A stretch of 64,000 nucleotides of DNA from Pinirhizobacter sp036499745 (GTDB lineage: Bacteria; Pseudomonadota; Gammaproteobacteria; Xanthomonadales; Rhodanobacteraceae). The stretch is from the NCBI RefSeq assembly GCF_036499745.1, contig NZ_DASYDG010000010.1:186001-250000 (forward strand), read 5' to 3'. Numbering within the stretch: the first letter of the stretch is position 1; every line of letters starts with the position of its first letter. The position numbers were made by a program, and so were the translations under genes. The notes below the pieces were generated by a model. That model was not told where the DNA came from. It ran no database searches and was given only the letters and a program-made list of their open reading frames with translations. This document shows positions 43,018 to 51,080 of this stretch, piece after piece.

Positions 43018-43246
43018 TGGGCGCTTCCGGGTGAGGCTTTTGAAACTCGGGTGTGGCTGGCGTTGCTGACGGCAAAGGCATGGGCAAGTGGGCAGGTGCC
43101 GACAGACACGCAGCGCTGGAGCGCACGGGCACGGCTGGCGGAAGCGAACGTATTCATCGCTTCTCTCCAGCAAGGACAATGCCAGCATCCATCCAATTCA
43201 TGTGCGCCACATCCCAAAATTCGAAACCCGTGAGCGGTTGACCGGG
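43018..43246. other. 229-bp gap between chpA and pilJ, where pilK is expected
   Basis: In Pseudomonas aeruginosa the methyltransferase gene pilK sits between pilJ and chpA. Here only 229 bp separate them. Open frames cross it, but none has a CheR motif, and I see no terminator. It may hold a secondary promoter for chpA. Confidence 0.6.
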
Positions 43247-45283
43247 TTAGCCCGGAAGCTTGAAGTTCGCCACCGACAGGCGCAGGTCGTTGGCCAGCTG
43301 CGCCAGGTTGCCGATCGATTCGGCCGTCTGGCTCGCGCCCAGCGAGGTCTGCGAGGTAATTTCCTGGATCACGTTCATCGTCGCGGAGGTATCGGTAGCC
43401 GCGACCGACTGCTGGCGCGCGGCGGTGGAGATGTTCTGAATCAGGCCGGCAAGGTCGTTCGAGACGCGCTCGATGTCGCCCAGCGCGGTACCGGCGTCCT
43501 CGGCCAACCGGGCGCCCGCCACCACCTCGGCCGTCGTCTGTTCCATGGAACTGACCGCCTCATTGGTGTCGGACTGAATCGTCTGCACCAGCGTTTCGAT
43601 TCGTTTCGTTGCACTGGCCGAGCGTTCGGCCAGGCGCTGCACTTCGTCGGCCACCACCGCGAAACCGCGGCCCGCTTCGCCTGCCGAAGCCGCCTGGATG
43701 GCGGCGTTCAAGGCCAGGATGTTGGTCTGCTCGGCGATGTCGTTGATCAGTTCCACGATCGAGCCGATTTCCTGCGACGACTCGCCCAGGCGTTTGATGC
43801 GCTTGGAGGTCTCCTGGATCTGGTCACGGATGGAGTCCATGCCCTGAATGGTTTCGCGCACCACTTCGGCGCCACGCGAGGCAATCTGCACCGACCGCTG
43901 GGCAACGTCCGCGGATTCGGCCGAGTCGCGGGACACGGTGTCCATGGACGTGGCGATCTGGTTGATGGCGGTGGTGGCGGTGCTGATCTGCGTAGCCTGC
44001 TGCTCGGCGGCGTCGGCTAGGTGCATGGCGGTGGCCTGCGTCTCCTGGGCGGCCGCGGACACACGCACGGCGGTCTCGTTGATCGTGGCCACCAGTCGAC
44101 GAAGTTCGTCCACGGCGGAGTTGATCGAGTCGGCGATGGCGCCGGTGATGTCCTCGGTCACCGTGGCCTTCACCGTGAGATCGCCCTCGGCCAGCGTCAC
44201 CATTTCGTCCAGCAGACGGCCAATGGCCGCTTCGTTCTTGCGGTTCAGGGCGTTGGTGGATTCAAACCGCGCGCGCTGGTCGCGGATCTGGGTGATCACC
44301 AGCAGCAGGGCGAATACCGCGGCACCCACGGCGCCGAGCAGGCCAAACCATATGTTGGGGAAGAGGCGGGTGAGCGGCAGCTTGCCGATCTGGCCGGCGA
44401 CGTCGTTGGCGCGCAGGAGCACGGTCTGTGAATCGAGCGAGGCCTGGTTGCCGGCGCGCTTGACGTCCTGCAGGTTGGGCGAAGCGGCCACCAGCTGCGC
44501 CACGGGATCGTTCAACTCGCCCCAGCTGGCCTGCATGGCTTCGAGGATCTTCTTGGCGTTGGCGTCGCTGATCGGCTTGACCGAGTTGTCTTCGCTACCG
44601 GAGGTCAGGCCCTTCAGCACCGCGCCGTAGAGCTGGGCGTCGCGGGACAGGCCATCGGCGGCCGGCTGGCCGGCGTCGCCGCCCTGCAGGATTTCCGACA
44701 CGCGGCGGATCATGCGGTCACCCAGCAGCAGCTGGCGGGCGGTGGTGTAGGTCTGTTCCACCGAGCCATTGCGCTGCTGCAGGATGGTCAGCACCTCGTC
44801 GTTGCGTGCGTTCAGCAGCGGCATCTGGCGTGAAAACGTACCCGCGCGCTGGGTGGAATCGAGCACCAGCTGCTTGTTGGACAGGATCTTGCCGATGTCC
44901 GAATCCAGCTGGTTCCATGCATTTGTCAACGCCGCAACCGACTTGCCGGCCGCCGTGACGTTGTTGTCGGCATAGGCCGGCATGCGGGTTTTCACATCGC
45001 CTTTGTTCAGGCGCTGCACGGCCGAATCGATGGTATTGCGGGCAGCTTGCAGTTCCCGGAACGCGTCGGCGTTACCGTCGGAGGCTTCAAGCGCATCCTT
45101 GGCCGTCTGCTGCGAGATCACCTGGATCTGGGTAGTGAGCCCGACGGCCTGGCGGTCTTCGTCGTTCTTGGTGTTGAGCATGTAGAAATCGACAGCCGCG
45201 ATGCCGATGGAAAGCACCAGCGCCGCGATCAGGATCAAGTTGCTGCGATCCTTCGCACCCCCTGTGGTCGTACTCATACTCAC
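43247..45283 (-). CDS. pilJ: PilJ methyl-accepting chemotaxis-type receptor
   Basis: 678 residues: first membrane helix (about 15-34), periplasmic domain with two PilJ-type helical modules (about 35-300), second helix (about 307-330), HAMP-like region (about 345-400) and signalling domain. The hairpin tip INDIAEQTNILALNAAIQAA with EAGRGFAVVADEVQRLAE is fully conserved. It is the input receptor of the Chp pathway, in Pseudomonas responding to surface contact and pilus tension. Methylation helices are present, although the partner methyltransferase gene is missing from the cluster. Confidence 0.94.
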   Translation of the reverse strand: MSMSTTTGGAKDRSNLILIAALVLSIGIAAVDFYMLNTKNDEDRQAVGLTTQIQVISQQTAKDALEASDGNADAFRELQAARNTIDSAVQRLNKGDVKTRMPAYADNNVTAAGKSVAALTNAWNQLDSDIGKILSNKQLVLDSTQRAGTFSRQMPLLNARNDEVLTILQQRNGSVEQTYTTARQLLLGDRMIRRVSEILQGGDAGQPAADGLSRDAQLYGAVLKGLTSGSEDNSVKPISDANAKKILEAMQASWGELNDPVAQLVAASPNLQDVKRAGNQASLDSQTVLLRANDVAGQIGKLPLTRLFPNIWFGLLGAVGAAVFALLLVITQIRDQRARFESTNALNRKNEAAIGRLLDEMVTLAEGDLTVKATVTEDITGAIADSINSAVDELRRLVATINETAVRVSAAAQETQATAMHLADAAEQQATQISTATTAINQIATSMDTVSRDSAESADVAQRSVQIASRGAEVVRETIQGMDSIRDQIQETSKRIKRLGESSQEIGSIVELINDIAEQTNILALNAAIQAASAGEAGRGFAVVADEVQRLAERSASATKRIETLVQTIQSDTNEAVSSMEQTTAEVVAGARLAEDAGTALGDIERVSNDLAGLIQNISTAARQQSVAATDTSATMNVIQEITSQTSLGASQTAESIGNLAQLANDLRLSVANFKLPG

Positions 45284-45461
45284 CTCGTCACACGCCCGTT
45301 ATACGTCGATCCACATGGCAAGGCAGCCTACGTGGGCTGTCTTTACCTGCGAAGCGGGCACCCGCTTCGCCCCCTGTCCGGCATGCCGCTGCCGGCCTGC
45401 CCGTCTTGCCACACGCGACATGCCGTTCAGGCAGCCACGCGCTTGTATCCAAATTCCACTG

Positions 45462-46007
45462 CTATACCGCGGTCTGGCGGAAGTCCGGCGCGCGCACCAG
45501 TCGCGTCATGCTCAGCATCCCGTATTCGCGGTCACCCACCGTGACATTCTCCGAGACGAATCGCGTCAGGCGCGGGTCTTCCTCGGGGCCGGCCAGGCGG
45601 CGTTGTTCCTCATCCACCAGTCGCTGGCCGAACACTTCATCCACCAGCAGGCCCACCGTGCCGTTCTGCTGGCGCACCAGCAGCAGGCGGGTGCGCTCGG
45701 ACGACGGTGTCCGGGCATTGAAGAGAAAACGCCCGAAGTCGACGACCGGCACCAGGTTGCCTCGCACGTTGGCCACGCCCATCAGCCATGGCCGGGTACC
45801 GGGCACGGGGGTGAGCGCCGGCGGCGCAAGCAATTCGTTGATCTCATCGATGCTGGCCACGAACGAACGCGTGCCGACACGGAAACCGATGCCGCGCCAC
45901 AGGCTCGGCGCGTCCACCTGCTCCGGGGTCGCCGCCGTGTGCGCCAGGCAACGGCGCTCGTAATAGGCCAGGAGCTCGAACGGGTTGAAGGCAGCGACGT
46001 CGGTCAT
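45462..46007 (-). CDS. pilI: PilI CheW-like coupling protein
   Basis: A 181-residue CheW-domain protein (WRGIGFRVGTRSFVASIDEI, WLMGVANVRGNLVPVVDFGRF, GLLVDEVFGQRLVDEEQ) that bridges the receptor PilJ and the kinase ChpA. It lies 10 bp after pilH. The 178 bp between its stop and pilJ contain no gene and no obvious terminator. Confidence 0.92.
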   Translation of the reverse strand: MTDVAAFNPFELLAYYERRCLAHTAATPEQVDAPSLWRGIGFRVGTRSFVASIDEINELLAPPALTPVPGTRPWLMGVANVRGNLVPVVDFGRFLFNARTPSSERTRLLLVRQQNGTVGLLVDEVFGQRLVDEEQRRLAGPEEDPRLTRFVSENVTVGDREYGMLSMTRLVRAPDFRQTAV

Positions 46008-46017
46008 GGATGTGCCT

Positions 46018-46389
46018 TCAGTGCGGCTTGGGCAGCAGGTTGTCGATGGTGGCGAGCAGTTCCTTCTCGTTCACCGGTTTGGTGATGAAGGCCCGTGCTC
46101 CCTGGCGAAGACCCCAGACGCGGTCGGTTTCCATCGATTTGGTGGTGATCATCACCACCGGAACCTCGGCTGTGGCCGGGTCGCGGCTGAGCGTACGCGT
46201 GGCCTGGAAGCCGTTCATGCCGGGCATGATGACGTCCATGATGACAAGGTCGGGGCGGTTGGCACGGATGCGTTCGATGCCGGCCTCGGCATTGTCGACG
46301 CTGGAAACGGAAAAACCGGCCTTCTCCAGCAACGTGGTGAACACGCGCACGTCGGTCGGTGAATCGTCGATGATCAGGATGTTGGGCAA
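46018..46389 (-). CDS. pilH: PilH single-domain response regulator
   Basis: A 123-residue receiver without output domain: acidic pair in LIIDDS, phospho-acceptor Asp52 in LVIMDVIMPGMNGFQATR, Thr in MITTKSMETDRVWGLRQGA and Lys in FITKPVNE. The MPGMNGFQATRTL and DRVWGLRQGA stretches are typical of PilH, which in Pseudomonas modulates pilus retraction and drains phosphate from the ChpA relay. It follows pilG by 94 bp and precedes pilI. Confidence 0.94.
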   Translation of the reverse strand: MPNILIIDDSPTDVRVFTTLLEKAGFSVSSVDNAEAGIERIRANRPDLVIMDVIMPGMNGFQATRTLSRDPATAEVPVVMITTKSMETDRVWGLRQGARAFITKPVNEKELLATIDNLLPKPH

Positions 46390-46483
46390 AGCGCTGGTTC
46401 CCCTGGTGTCGGGTCGCGGCCCTTAAGGCCACGTCCCCACGAAAAACTTCAATGACTTCGAAAGCAACGTAACCGGCGCGTGG

Positions 46484-46885
46484 CTAGCTTGCGATGGCGT
46501 AGCGCTGGATCGCGCCCAGCAATTCGTCGCGGGTAAAGGGTTTGGTGAGGTATTGCTCGGCGCCGACAATGCGCCCCCTCGCCTTGTCGAACAGGCCGTC
46601 CTTCGAACTGAGCATGATCACAGGCGTAGGCCGGAATTGCGGGTTGTTCTTGATCAGGGCGCAGGTCTGGTAGCCGTCCAGGCGCGGCATCATGATGTCG
46701 ACGAAGATGATGTGTGGCTTCTGGTCGGAAATCTTGGCGAGCGCCTCGAAGCCATCGACCGCCGTGAGGACATCGCAGCCCTCCTTTTTCAGCAGGGTCT
46801 CCGCCGTCCGGCGAATGGTCTTGGAGTCGTCGATCACCATGACCTTCAAACCGGCCAGGCCATTACTGCGTCCGTTTTCGTTCAC
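46484..46885 (-). CDS. pilG: PilG single-domain response regulator
   Basis: About 133 residues, close to the 135 of Pseudomonas aeruginosa PilG, with nearly invariant segments LKVMVIDDSKTIRRTAETLL, FVDIMMPRLDGYQTCALIKN and QYLTKPFTRDELLGAIQ. Asp63 is the phospho-acceptor. GTG 46885 is chosen since a G-rich ribosome-binding site sits five bases before it and the length fits; ATG 46909 is the alternative. PilG promotes pilus extension and activates adenylate cyclase in Pseudomonas. It heads the Chp operon, divergent from gshB. Confidence 0.93.
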   Translation of the reverse strand: MNENGRSNGLAGLKVMVIDDSKTIRRTAETLLKKEGCDVLTAVDGFEALAKISDQKPHIIFVDIMMPRLDGYQTCALIKNNPQFRPTPVIMLSSKDGLFDKARGRIVGAEQYLTKPFTRDELLGAIQRYAIAS

Positions 46886-47179
46886 TACCGCCCCCGTAAA
46901 CCCCACCATGAAGCCATGCACACGGTAGCGCGATTAACCCTCGCCCGACCGTGCGCCAATCGACGGACCGTATCCCGATGGCACGCCAAGTGACCGCTCT
47001 TCGGCGGTGCACCCAAGCGTCGCTGTTTAACGCCTGGGTACCGTGCCGTCAAGCAAAAGTGACCAAATGCCTTTGTGGCACGCTTTTGAACGGCCATCCC
47101 CTACACTTGGAGTTTGCCCCGTCGTCGGCCCTTATCGGCTGCCTTGGGGCCAACTTTAGCCTTCGGAGTGCCCCTCCCC
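46886..47179. promoter_or_regulatory. Divergent pilG/gshB intergenic region
   Basis: About 290 bp without a gene. It must hold the promoter of the Chp operon (leftward) and of gshB (rightward). TGGCACGC occurs twice (about 46979 and 47077); the second copy looks at first like a sigma-54 -24 element but lacks the GC at -12. I see no terminator, riboswitch or clear -35/-10 pair. Confidence 0.5.
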
Positions 47180-48121
47180 ATGCCGTTGCGCGTCGCGGTG
47201 CTGATGGACCCCATCAGCCATATCAAGATCGTCAAGGACTCCACCTTTGCCATGCTGCTGGAGGCCCAGCGCCGTGGCCATGGCTTGCTGTACATGGAAC
47301 AGGGCGACCTGGCCATCCGTGACGGTGCGCCCATGGCCCGGTTGCGTCCCTTGAGCGTGCGCGATGACAAAACCTCGTGGTTCAGCCTGGGCGAGCCTGA
47401 ATGGCACGATCTGGGCACGATGGATATCGTCCTGGCGCGCAAGGACCCTCCGGTCGATACCCAGTTCATCTATGACACCATGGTGCTGGAACTGGCCCAG
47501 GGACGGGGTTGCCGGGTGGTCAACGACCCCCGCTCGCTGCGCGACTGCAACGAGAAGCTGTTCACACTGCAGTTCCCGCAATGCATCGTGCCTACCCTGG
47601 TGTCCCGTGATACCAGGGAACTTCGCGCGTTCGTCGCCGAGCACGGCCAGGCGGTGCTCAAACCCCTCGATGGCATGGGCGGGCGTGGCATCTTCAAGGT
47701 GCGCCATGGCGACAGCAATCTCAACTCCATGCTGGAAACCCTGCTGGAGGGCCAACGGCACTTCACGATCGCGCAGAAATTCATCCCCGAGATCACATCC
47801 GGCGACAAACGCATCCTGGTGATCGACGGCGAGCCGGTACCCTACGCCCTGGCGCGCATCCCCCAGGGCGACGAATTCCGCGGCAACCTTGCCGCCGGTG
47901 GCCGCGGGGAAGGCGTGCCGCTGTCCGACCGCGACCGCTGGATCACCGCCCAGGTAGCTCCGGAACTGCGCCGCCGCGGCCTACGCTTCGTTGGCCTGGA
48001 CGTGATCGGCGACTACCTCACCGAGATCAACATCACCTCGCCCACCTGCATCCGTGAGCTTGATGCCCAGTACGGCCTTAACATCGCCGGGTTGATGTTC
48101 GACGCAATCGAGGGGTCATGA
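47180..48121 (+). CDS. gshB: Glutathione synthetase
   Basis: A 313-residue ATP-grasp enzyme joining gamma-glutamylcysteine and glycine. Diagnostic segments: MDPISHIKIVKDSTFAML at the N-terminus, RKDPPVDTQFIYDTMVLE, VLKPLDGMGGRGIF, NLAAGGRGEGVPLSDRD and LDVIGDYLTEINITSPTCIRE. ATG 47180 is the family start. Its neighbours pilG (divergent) and tonB (ATGA overlap) are the same as in Pseudomonas aeruginosa. Confidence 0.97.
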   Translation: MPLRVAVLMDPISHIKIVKDSTFAMLLEAQRRGHGLLYMEQGDLAIRDGAPMARLRPLSVRDDKTSWFSLGEPEWHDLGTMDIVLARKDPPVDTQFIYDTMVLELAQGRGCRVVNDPRSLRDCNEKLFTLQFPQCIVPTLVSRDTRELRAFVAEHGQAVLKPLDGMGGRGIFKVRHGDSNLNSMLETLLEGQRHFTIAQKFIPEITSGDKRILVIDGEPVPYALARIPQGDEFRGNLAAGGRGEGVPLSDRDRWITAQVAPELRRRGLRFVGLDVIGDYLTEINITSPTCIRELDAQYGLNIAGLMFDAIEGS

Positions 48122-48972
48122 CCACAAGAGGTTCCCAGGGAACGGACCTGTTCGGGCCGACCCTGCTGTTTTCCATCGTGCTGCACGGCATCATCCTGCT
48201 GGGCGTGACCTTCAGCGCCTCGCGTCCGAAGGCCGGCTTGCCGTCGCTGGATGTCACCCTGGTGGATGTAGCCAACGACCAGGCGCCGGACAAGGCTGAT
48301 TTCCTGGCGCAGGCCAACAATGCCGGTGGCGGCGAAAGCGAAAAGGCCGCGCGGCCCTCCGAACGCGCTTCGGGGCTGCTTCCCACCGATGCCCACGGCA
48401 CCGCGCCCACGCGGGTGGCCGCTACCACCGCCAACCCGACGCCGGCCAGCGATCCACGGCTGGTCACCACGGAAGGCAGCAGCGATTTCACCGTGACCCG
48501 CAACCAGGCCAGCACCCGCCAGGACGACCAGGCCTCCGCCGAGGAAACCCGGCGCGCCGAAGAAATGGCCGCGCTCGCCGCCGAGGTGCGCGACCAGTCA
48601 GAAAAGTACGCCAAGCGGCCGAAGAAGAAATTCATTTCAGCCAATACCAAGGAATACGCCTACGCCGCCTACATGAACGGCTGGGTGAAGCGCGTGGAGC
48701 GGGTCGGCAACCAGAACTATCCTGACCAGGCGCGTCGTGAAAGCCTGCACGGCGATGTCGTGCTCACTGTCGGCCTCAACCGGGACGGCAGCATCAAGAG
48801 CGTGGATGTGATCGAGTCCTCCGGGCACAAGCTGCTCGACGATGCCGCGCAGCGCATCGTGCGCCTGGCCGGCCCCTTCCCCGCGCTGCCGCCAGACAAG
48901 ACACGCGTGGACGAGCTGTACATCACGCGAACGTGGCAGTTTCTCCCCGGGGATATCCTGCGCAACCGCTAA
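48118..48972 (+). CDS. tonB: TonB-family energy transducer (TonB3-like)
   Basis: A 284-residue protein: one N-terminal membrane helix (about 16-36, LLFSIVLHGIILLGVTF), a long periplasmic Ala/Glu/Gln-rich region with a coiled-coil segment (about 140-170), and a C-terminal TonB domain (about 190-280: YPDQARRESLHGDVVLTVGL, DGSIKSVDVIESSGHKLLDD). It couples the proton gradient to outer-membrane receptors. TonB3 at this locus in Pseudomonas aeruginosa is needed for normal twitching. Proline-rich repeats of classical TonB are missing. It overlaps gshB by four bases. Confidence 0.85.
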   Translation: MTTRGSQGTDLFGPTLLFSIVLHGIILLGVTFSASRPKAGLPSLDVTLVDVANDQAPDKADFLAQANNAGGGESEKAARPSERASGLLPTDAHGTAPTRVAATTANPTPASDPRLVTTEGSSDFTVTRNQASTRQDDQASAEETRRAEEMAALAAEVRDQSEKYAKRPKKKFISANTKEYAYAAYMNGWVKRVERVGNQNYPDQARRESLHGDVVLTVGLNRDGSIKSVDVIESSGHKLLDDAAQRIVRLAGPFPALPPDKTRVDELYITRTWQFLPGDILRNR

Positions 48973-49008
48973 CACCCCGAGTACTTCGCGCCCCGCTACA
49001 ATCCAGCC

Positions 49009-49572
49009 ATGAACTCCCCCACCAGCTTTGCCGGCCAGTTCCTCATCGCCATGCCGGGTCTCCTCGACCCGCCGTTCGCCCGTGGCGTTACTTTCCTGTG
49101 CCAGCACGGCGAGGACGGCGCGGTGGGCCTGTTGATCAACCAGATGTCCGAGTACCGCCTGGCCGACGTACTGGCGCAGATGGACCTCGAATGCCAGGAC
49201 GCCGAAATCGCCGACCACCCCGTGTTGATCGGCGGACCAGTCAAGCAGGAACGCGGTTTCGTGCTGCATCGCGAACCTGGCCAGTGGGAATCGAGCTATC
49301 GCATCAACGAGGCATGGTCGGTCACCACCTCGCGCGACATCCTGGTGGCAATCGCGGCGGGCGAAGGTCCGGCGCAGGCGATGTTGGCGCTGGGATATGC
49401 CGGTTGGAGCCCTGGTCAGCTTGAGCAGGAGCTGATGGAAAACGCCTGGCTCACCACCGAGGCCGATGCGCGTATCGTTTTCGACACCCCGCTGGAGGAA
49501 CGCTGGAATGCCGCGGCGGGGCTCATGGGCGTGAATCCCGCGCAACTGGCCGGCTATGCCGGCCACGCGTGA
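49009..49572 (+). CDS. YqgE/AlgH-family protein
   Basis: A 187-residue UPF0301 protein with the family signature FAGQFLIAMPGLLDPPFARG, VTFLCQHGEDGAVGLLINQM, LIGGPVKQERGFVLH and ALGYAGWSPGQLEQEL. AlgH affects alginate production and virulence regulators in Pseudomonas, but its biochemical role is unclear. The pairing with ruvX/yqgF, 4 bp downstream, is conserved across gammaproteobacteria. Confidence 0.93.
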   Translation: MNSPTSFAGQFLIAMPGLLDPPFARGVTFLCQHGEDGAVGLLINQMSEYRLADVLAQMDLECQDAEIADHPVLIGGPVKQERGFVLHREPGQWESSYRINEAWSVTTSRDILVAIAAGEGPAQAMLALGYAGWSPGQLEQELMENAWLTTEADARIVFDTPLEERWNAAAGLMGVNPAQLAGYAGHA

Positions 49573-49576
49573 AGGC

Positions 49577-49996
49577 ATGGCCTGCCTGTTCGGCTTCGAT
49601 GTCGGTACGCGACTGATCGGCGTGGCCGTGGGCAATACGCTCACCGCCACCGCCCGCGGCATCGCCGCCATCGCCGTACGCGAAGGGCAGCCCGACTGGA
49701 CCCGCCTTGACGCCCTGCGTCGTGAATGGCTGCCAGAACGCGCCATCGTGGGCCTGCCACTCGATGGCGATGGCAGGGACCAACCCATGACGCGCACCGC
49801 GCGCCGTTTCGGCGCGGCACTGGCCGAACGCTGGCAACTGCCGGTGGAATTCACCGACGAAGGCCACACCTCGCAGGAGGCCTCGCGGCGATTCGCCGCC
49901 CAACGCGCGGCAGGGCTTAAAAAGCGCAGCGACGCAGGCACCATCGATGCCGAAGCCGCGGCGGTGATCCTCGAAGCCTGGCTTGCCCAGGCATGA
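49577..49996 (+). CDS. ruvX: RuvX/YqgF-family RNase H-fold nuclease (putative Holliday junction resolvase)
   Basis: A 139-residue RNase H-fold protein with the acidic catalytic set: Asp8 in FGFDVGTRLIGVAVGN, the Glu/Asp of VEFTDEGHTSQEASRRF and the Asp of SDAGTIDAEAAAVILEAWL. YqgF is essential in Escherichia coli and takes part in 16S rRNA 5' processing, besides its predicted resolvase role. ATG 49577 begins ACLFGFDVG after the yqgE stop. Confidence 0.93.
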   Translation: MACLFGFDVGTRLIGVAVGNTLTATARGIAAIAVREGQPDWTRLDALRREWLPERAIVGLPLDGDGRDQPMTRTARRFGAALAERWQLPVEFTDEGHTSQEASRRFAAQRAAGLKKRSDAGTIDAEAAAVILEAWLAQA

Positions 49997-50033
49997 TGCG
50001 TACCCAACCGTCCTTCCCTGCCACGAGGGTTCC

Positions 50034-50960
50034 ATGAGCCAACGCCTGCGCCACCTCACCACGCTTGCGGGCCTGCCCACCGAGGCGATCACCCGCCTGC
50101 TGGATCGAGCCGAGACGATGCGCGAAGCCTGTGCCCACGGCACGCGCAAGCTCAACCTGCTGGCCGGGCGCACGGTGCTGAACCTGTTCTTCGAACCTTC
50201 CACGCGCACGCGCACCTCGTTCGAACTCGCCGCACGGCGACTGGGCGCGGACGTGATCAACTTCGACATCGGGCTTTCCTCCACCGCCAAGGGCGAGGAA
50301 CTCTTCGACACCCTGCACACGCTCGAGGCGATGCACCTTGATGCGATCATCGTGCGACACAAGGAATCGGGCACCCCCGAATCGCTGGTCAAGCACGCCA
50401 TGAGCGGCGTGGCGGTGATCAACGCCGGCGACGGCAACCGCGCCCACCCCACGCAAGGCCTTCTCGACGCGCTCACCATCCGCCAGCACCGGCCCGACTT
50501 CGACCAGCTCACCGTCACCATCTGCGGCGATGTGCGCCATTCGCGCGTGGCGCGCTCGGATGTCCACGCGCTGCAGGCGCTGGGCACCCGCACCATCCGC
50601 CTGTGCGGCCCGGCCGCGCTGATGCCCGATGCGGACGAGCTGCCCGGGGTTGAAATCGGCCACGATTTCGACGCCGCCATCGAGGGTGCCGGCGCGGTGA
50701 TCATGCTTCGCCTGCAGAAAGAGCGCATGGCAGCCACGGAACTGCCCGACGAGGCGAGCTACTTCGCCCGTTATGGCCTGGACAAAAAGCGCCTGGCGAA
50801 GGCCGGCAAGGGCTGTCTCGTGATGCACCCGGGCCCGATCAATCGCGGCATCGAGATTGCCCCGGATGTGGCCGATGGCGCGCAGTCGCGCATCCTGGAG
50901 CAGGTGGGCAATGGCGTGTTCGTACGCATGGCGGTACTGGCTGAAGTGCTTGGACGCTGA
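50034..50960 (+). CDS. pyrB: Aspartate carbamoyltransferase catalytic subunit
   Basis: A 308-residue enzyme catalysing the first committed step of pyrimidine synthesis. The carbamoyl-phosphate site FFEPSTRTRTSFELAARRLG is intact, as are DGNRAHPTQGLLDA, ICGDVRHSRVARSDVHAL and LVMHPGPINRG. Length matches the Escherichia coli subunit. In Pseudomonas, pyrR precedes pyrB and a pyrC-like gene follows; neither is here. ATG 50034 follows CACGAGGG. Confidence 0.95.
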   Translation: MSQRLRHLTTLAGLPTEAITRLLDRAETMREACAHGTRKLNLLAGRTVLNLFFEPSTRTRTSFELAARRLGADVINFDIGLSSTAKGEELFDTLHTLEAMHLDAIIVRHKESGTPESLVKHAMSGVAVINAGDGNRAHPTQGLLDALTIRQHRPDFDQLTVTICGDVRHSRVARSDVHALQALGTRTIRLCGPAALMPDADELPGVEIGHDFDAAIEGAGAVIMLRLQKERMAATELPDEASYFARYGLDKKRLAKAGKGCLVMHPGPINRGIEIAPDVADGAQSRILEQVGNGVFVRMAVLAEVLGR

Positions 50961-51080
50961 ACAAAGCTCATCTTTGCCCGTTTTTGTCGCCTTGGCTCCA
51001 CTTCTTACGGGCATAATGGGCCTTCGCTCCCGGCTGTGCCGGGCAGCCAACGACACCGATATGGGGAAAGGAACGTGAAG

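Noticed and set aside
47070..47095. A sigma-54-like promoter upstream of gshB (TGGCACG-N4-TTGAA)
   Set aside because: The -24 GG fits, but the -12 GC dinucleotide is replaced by AA, and gshB is not an expected sigma-54 target.
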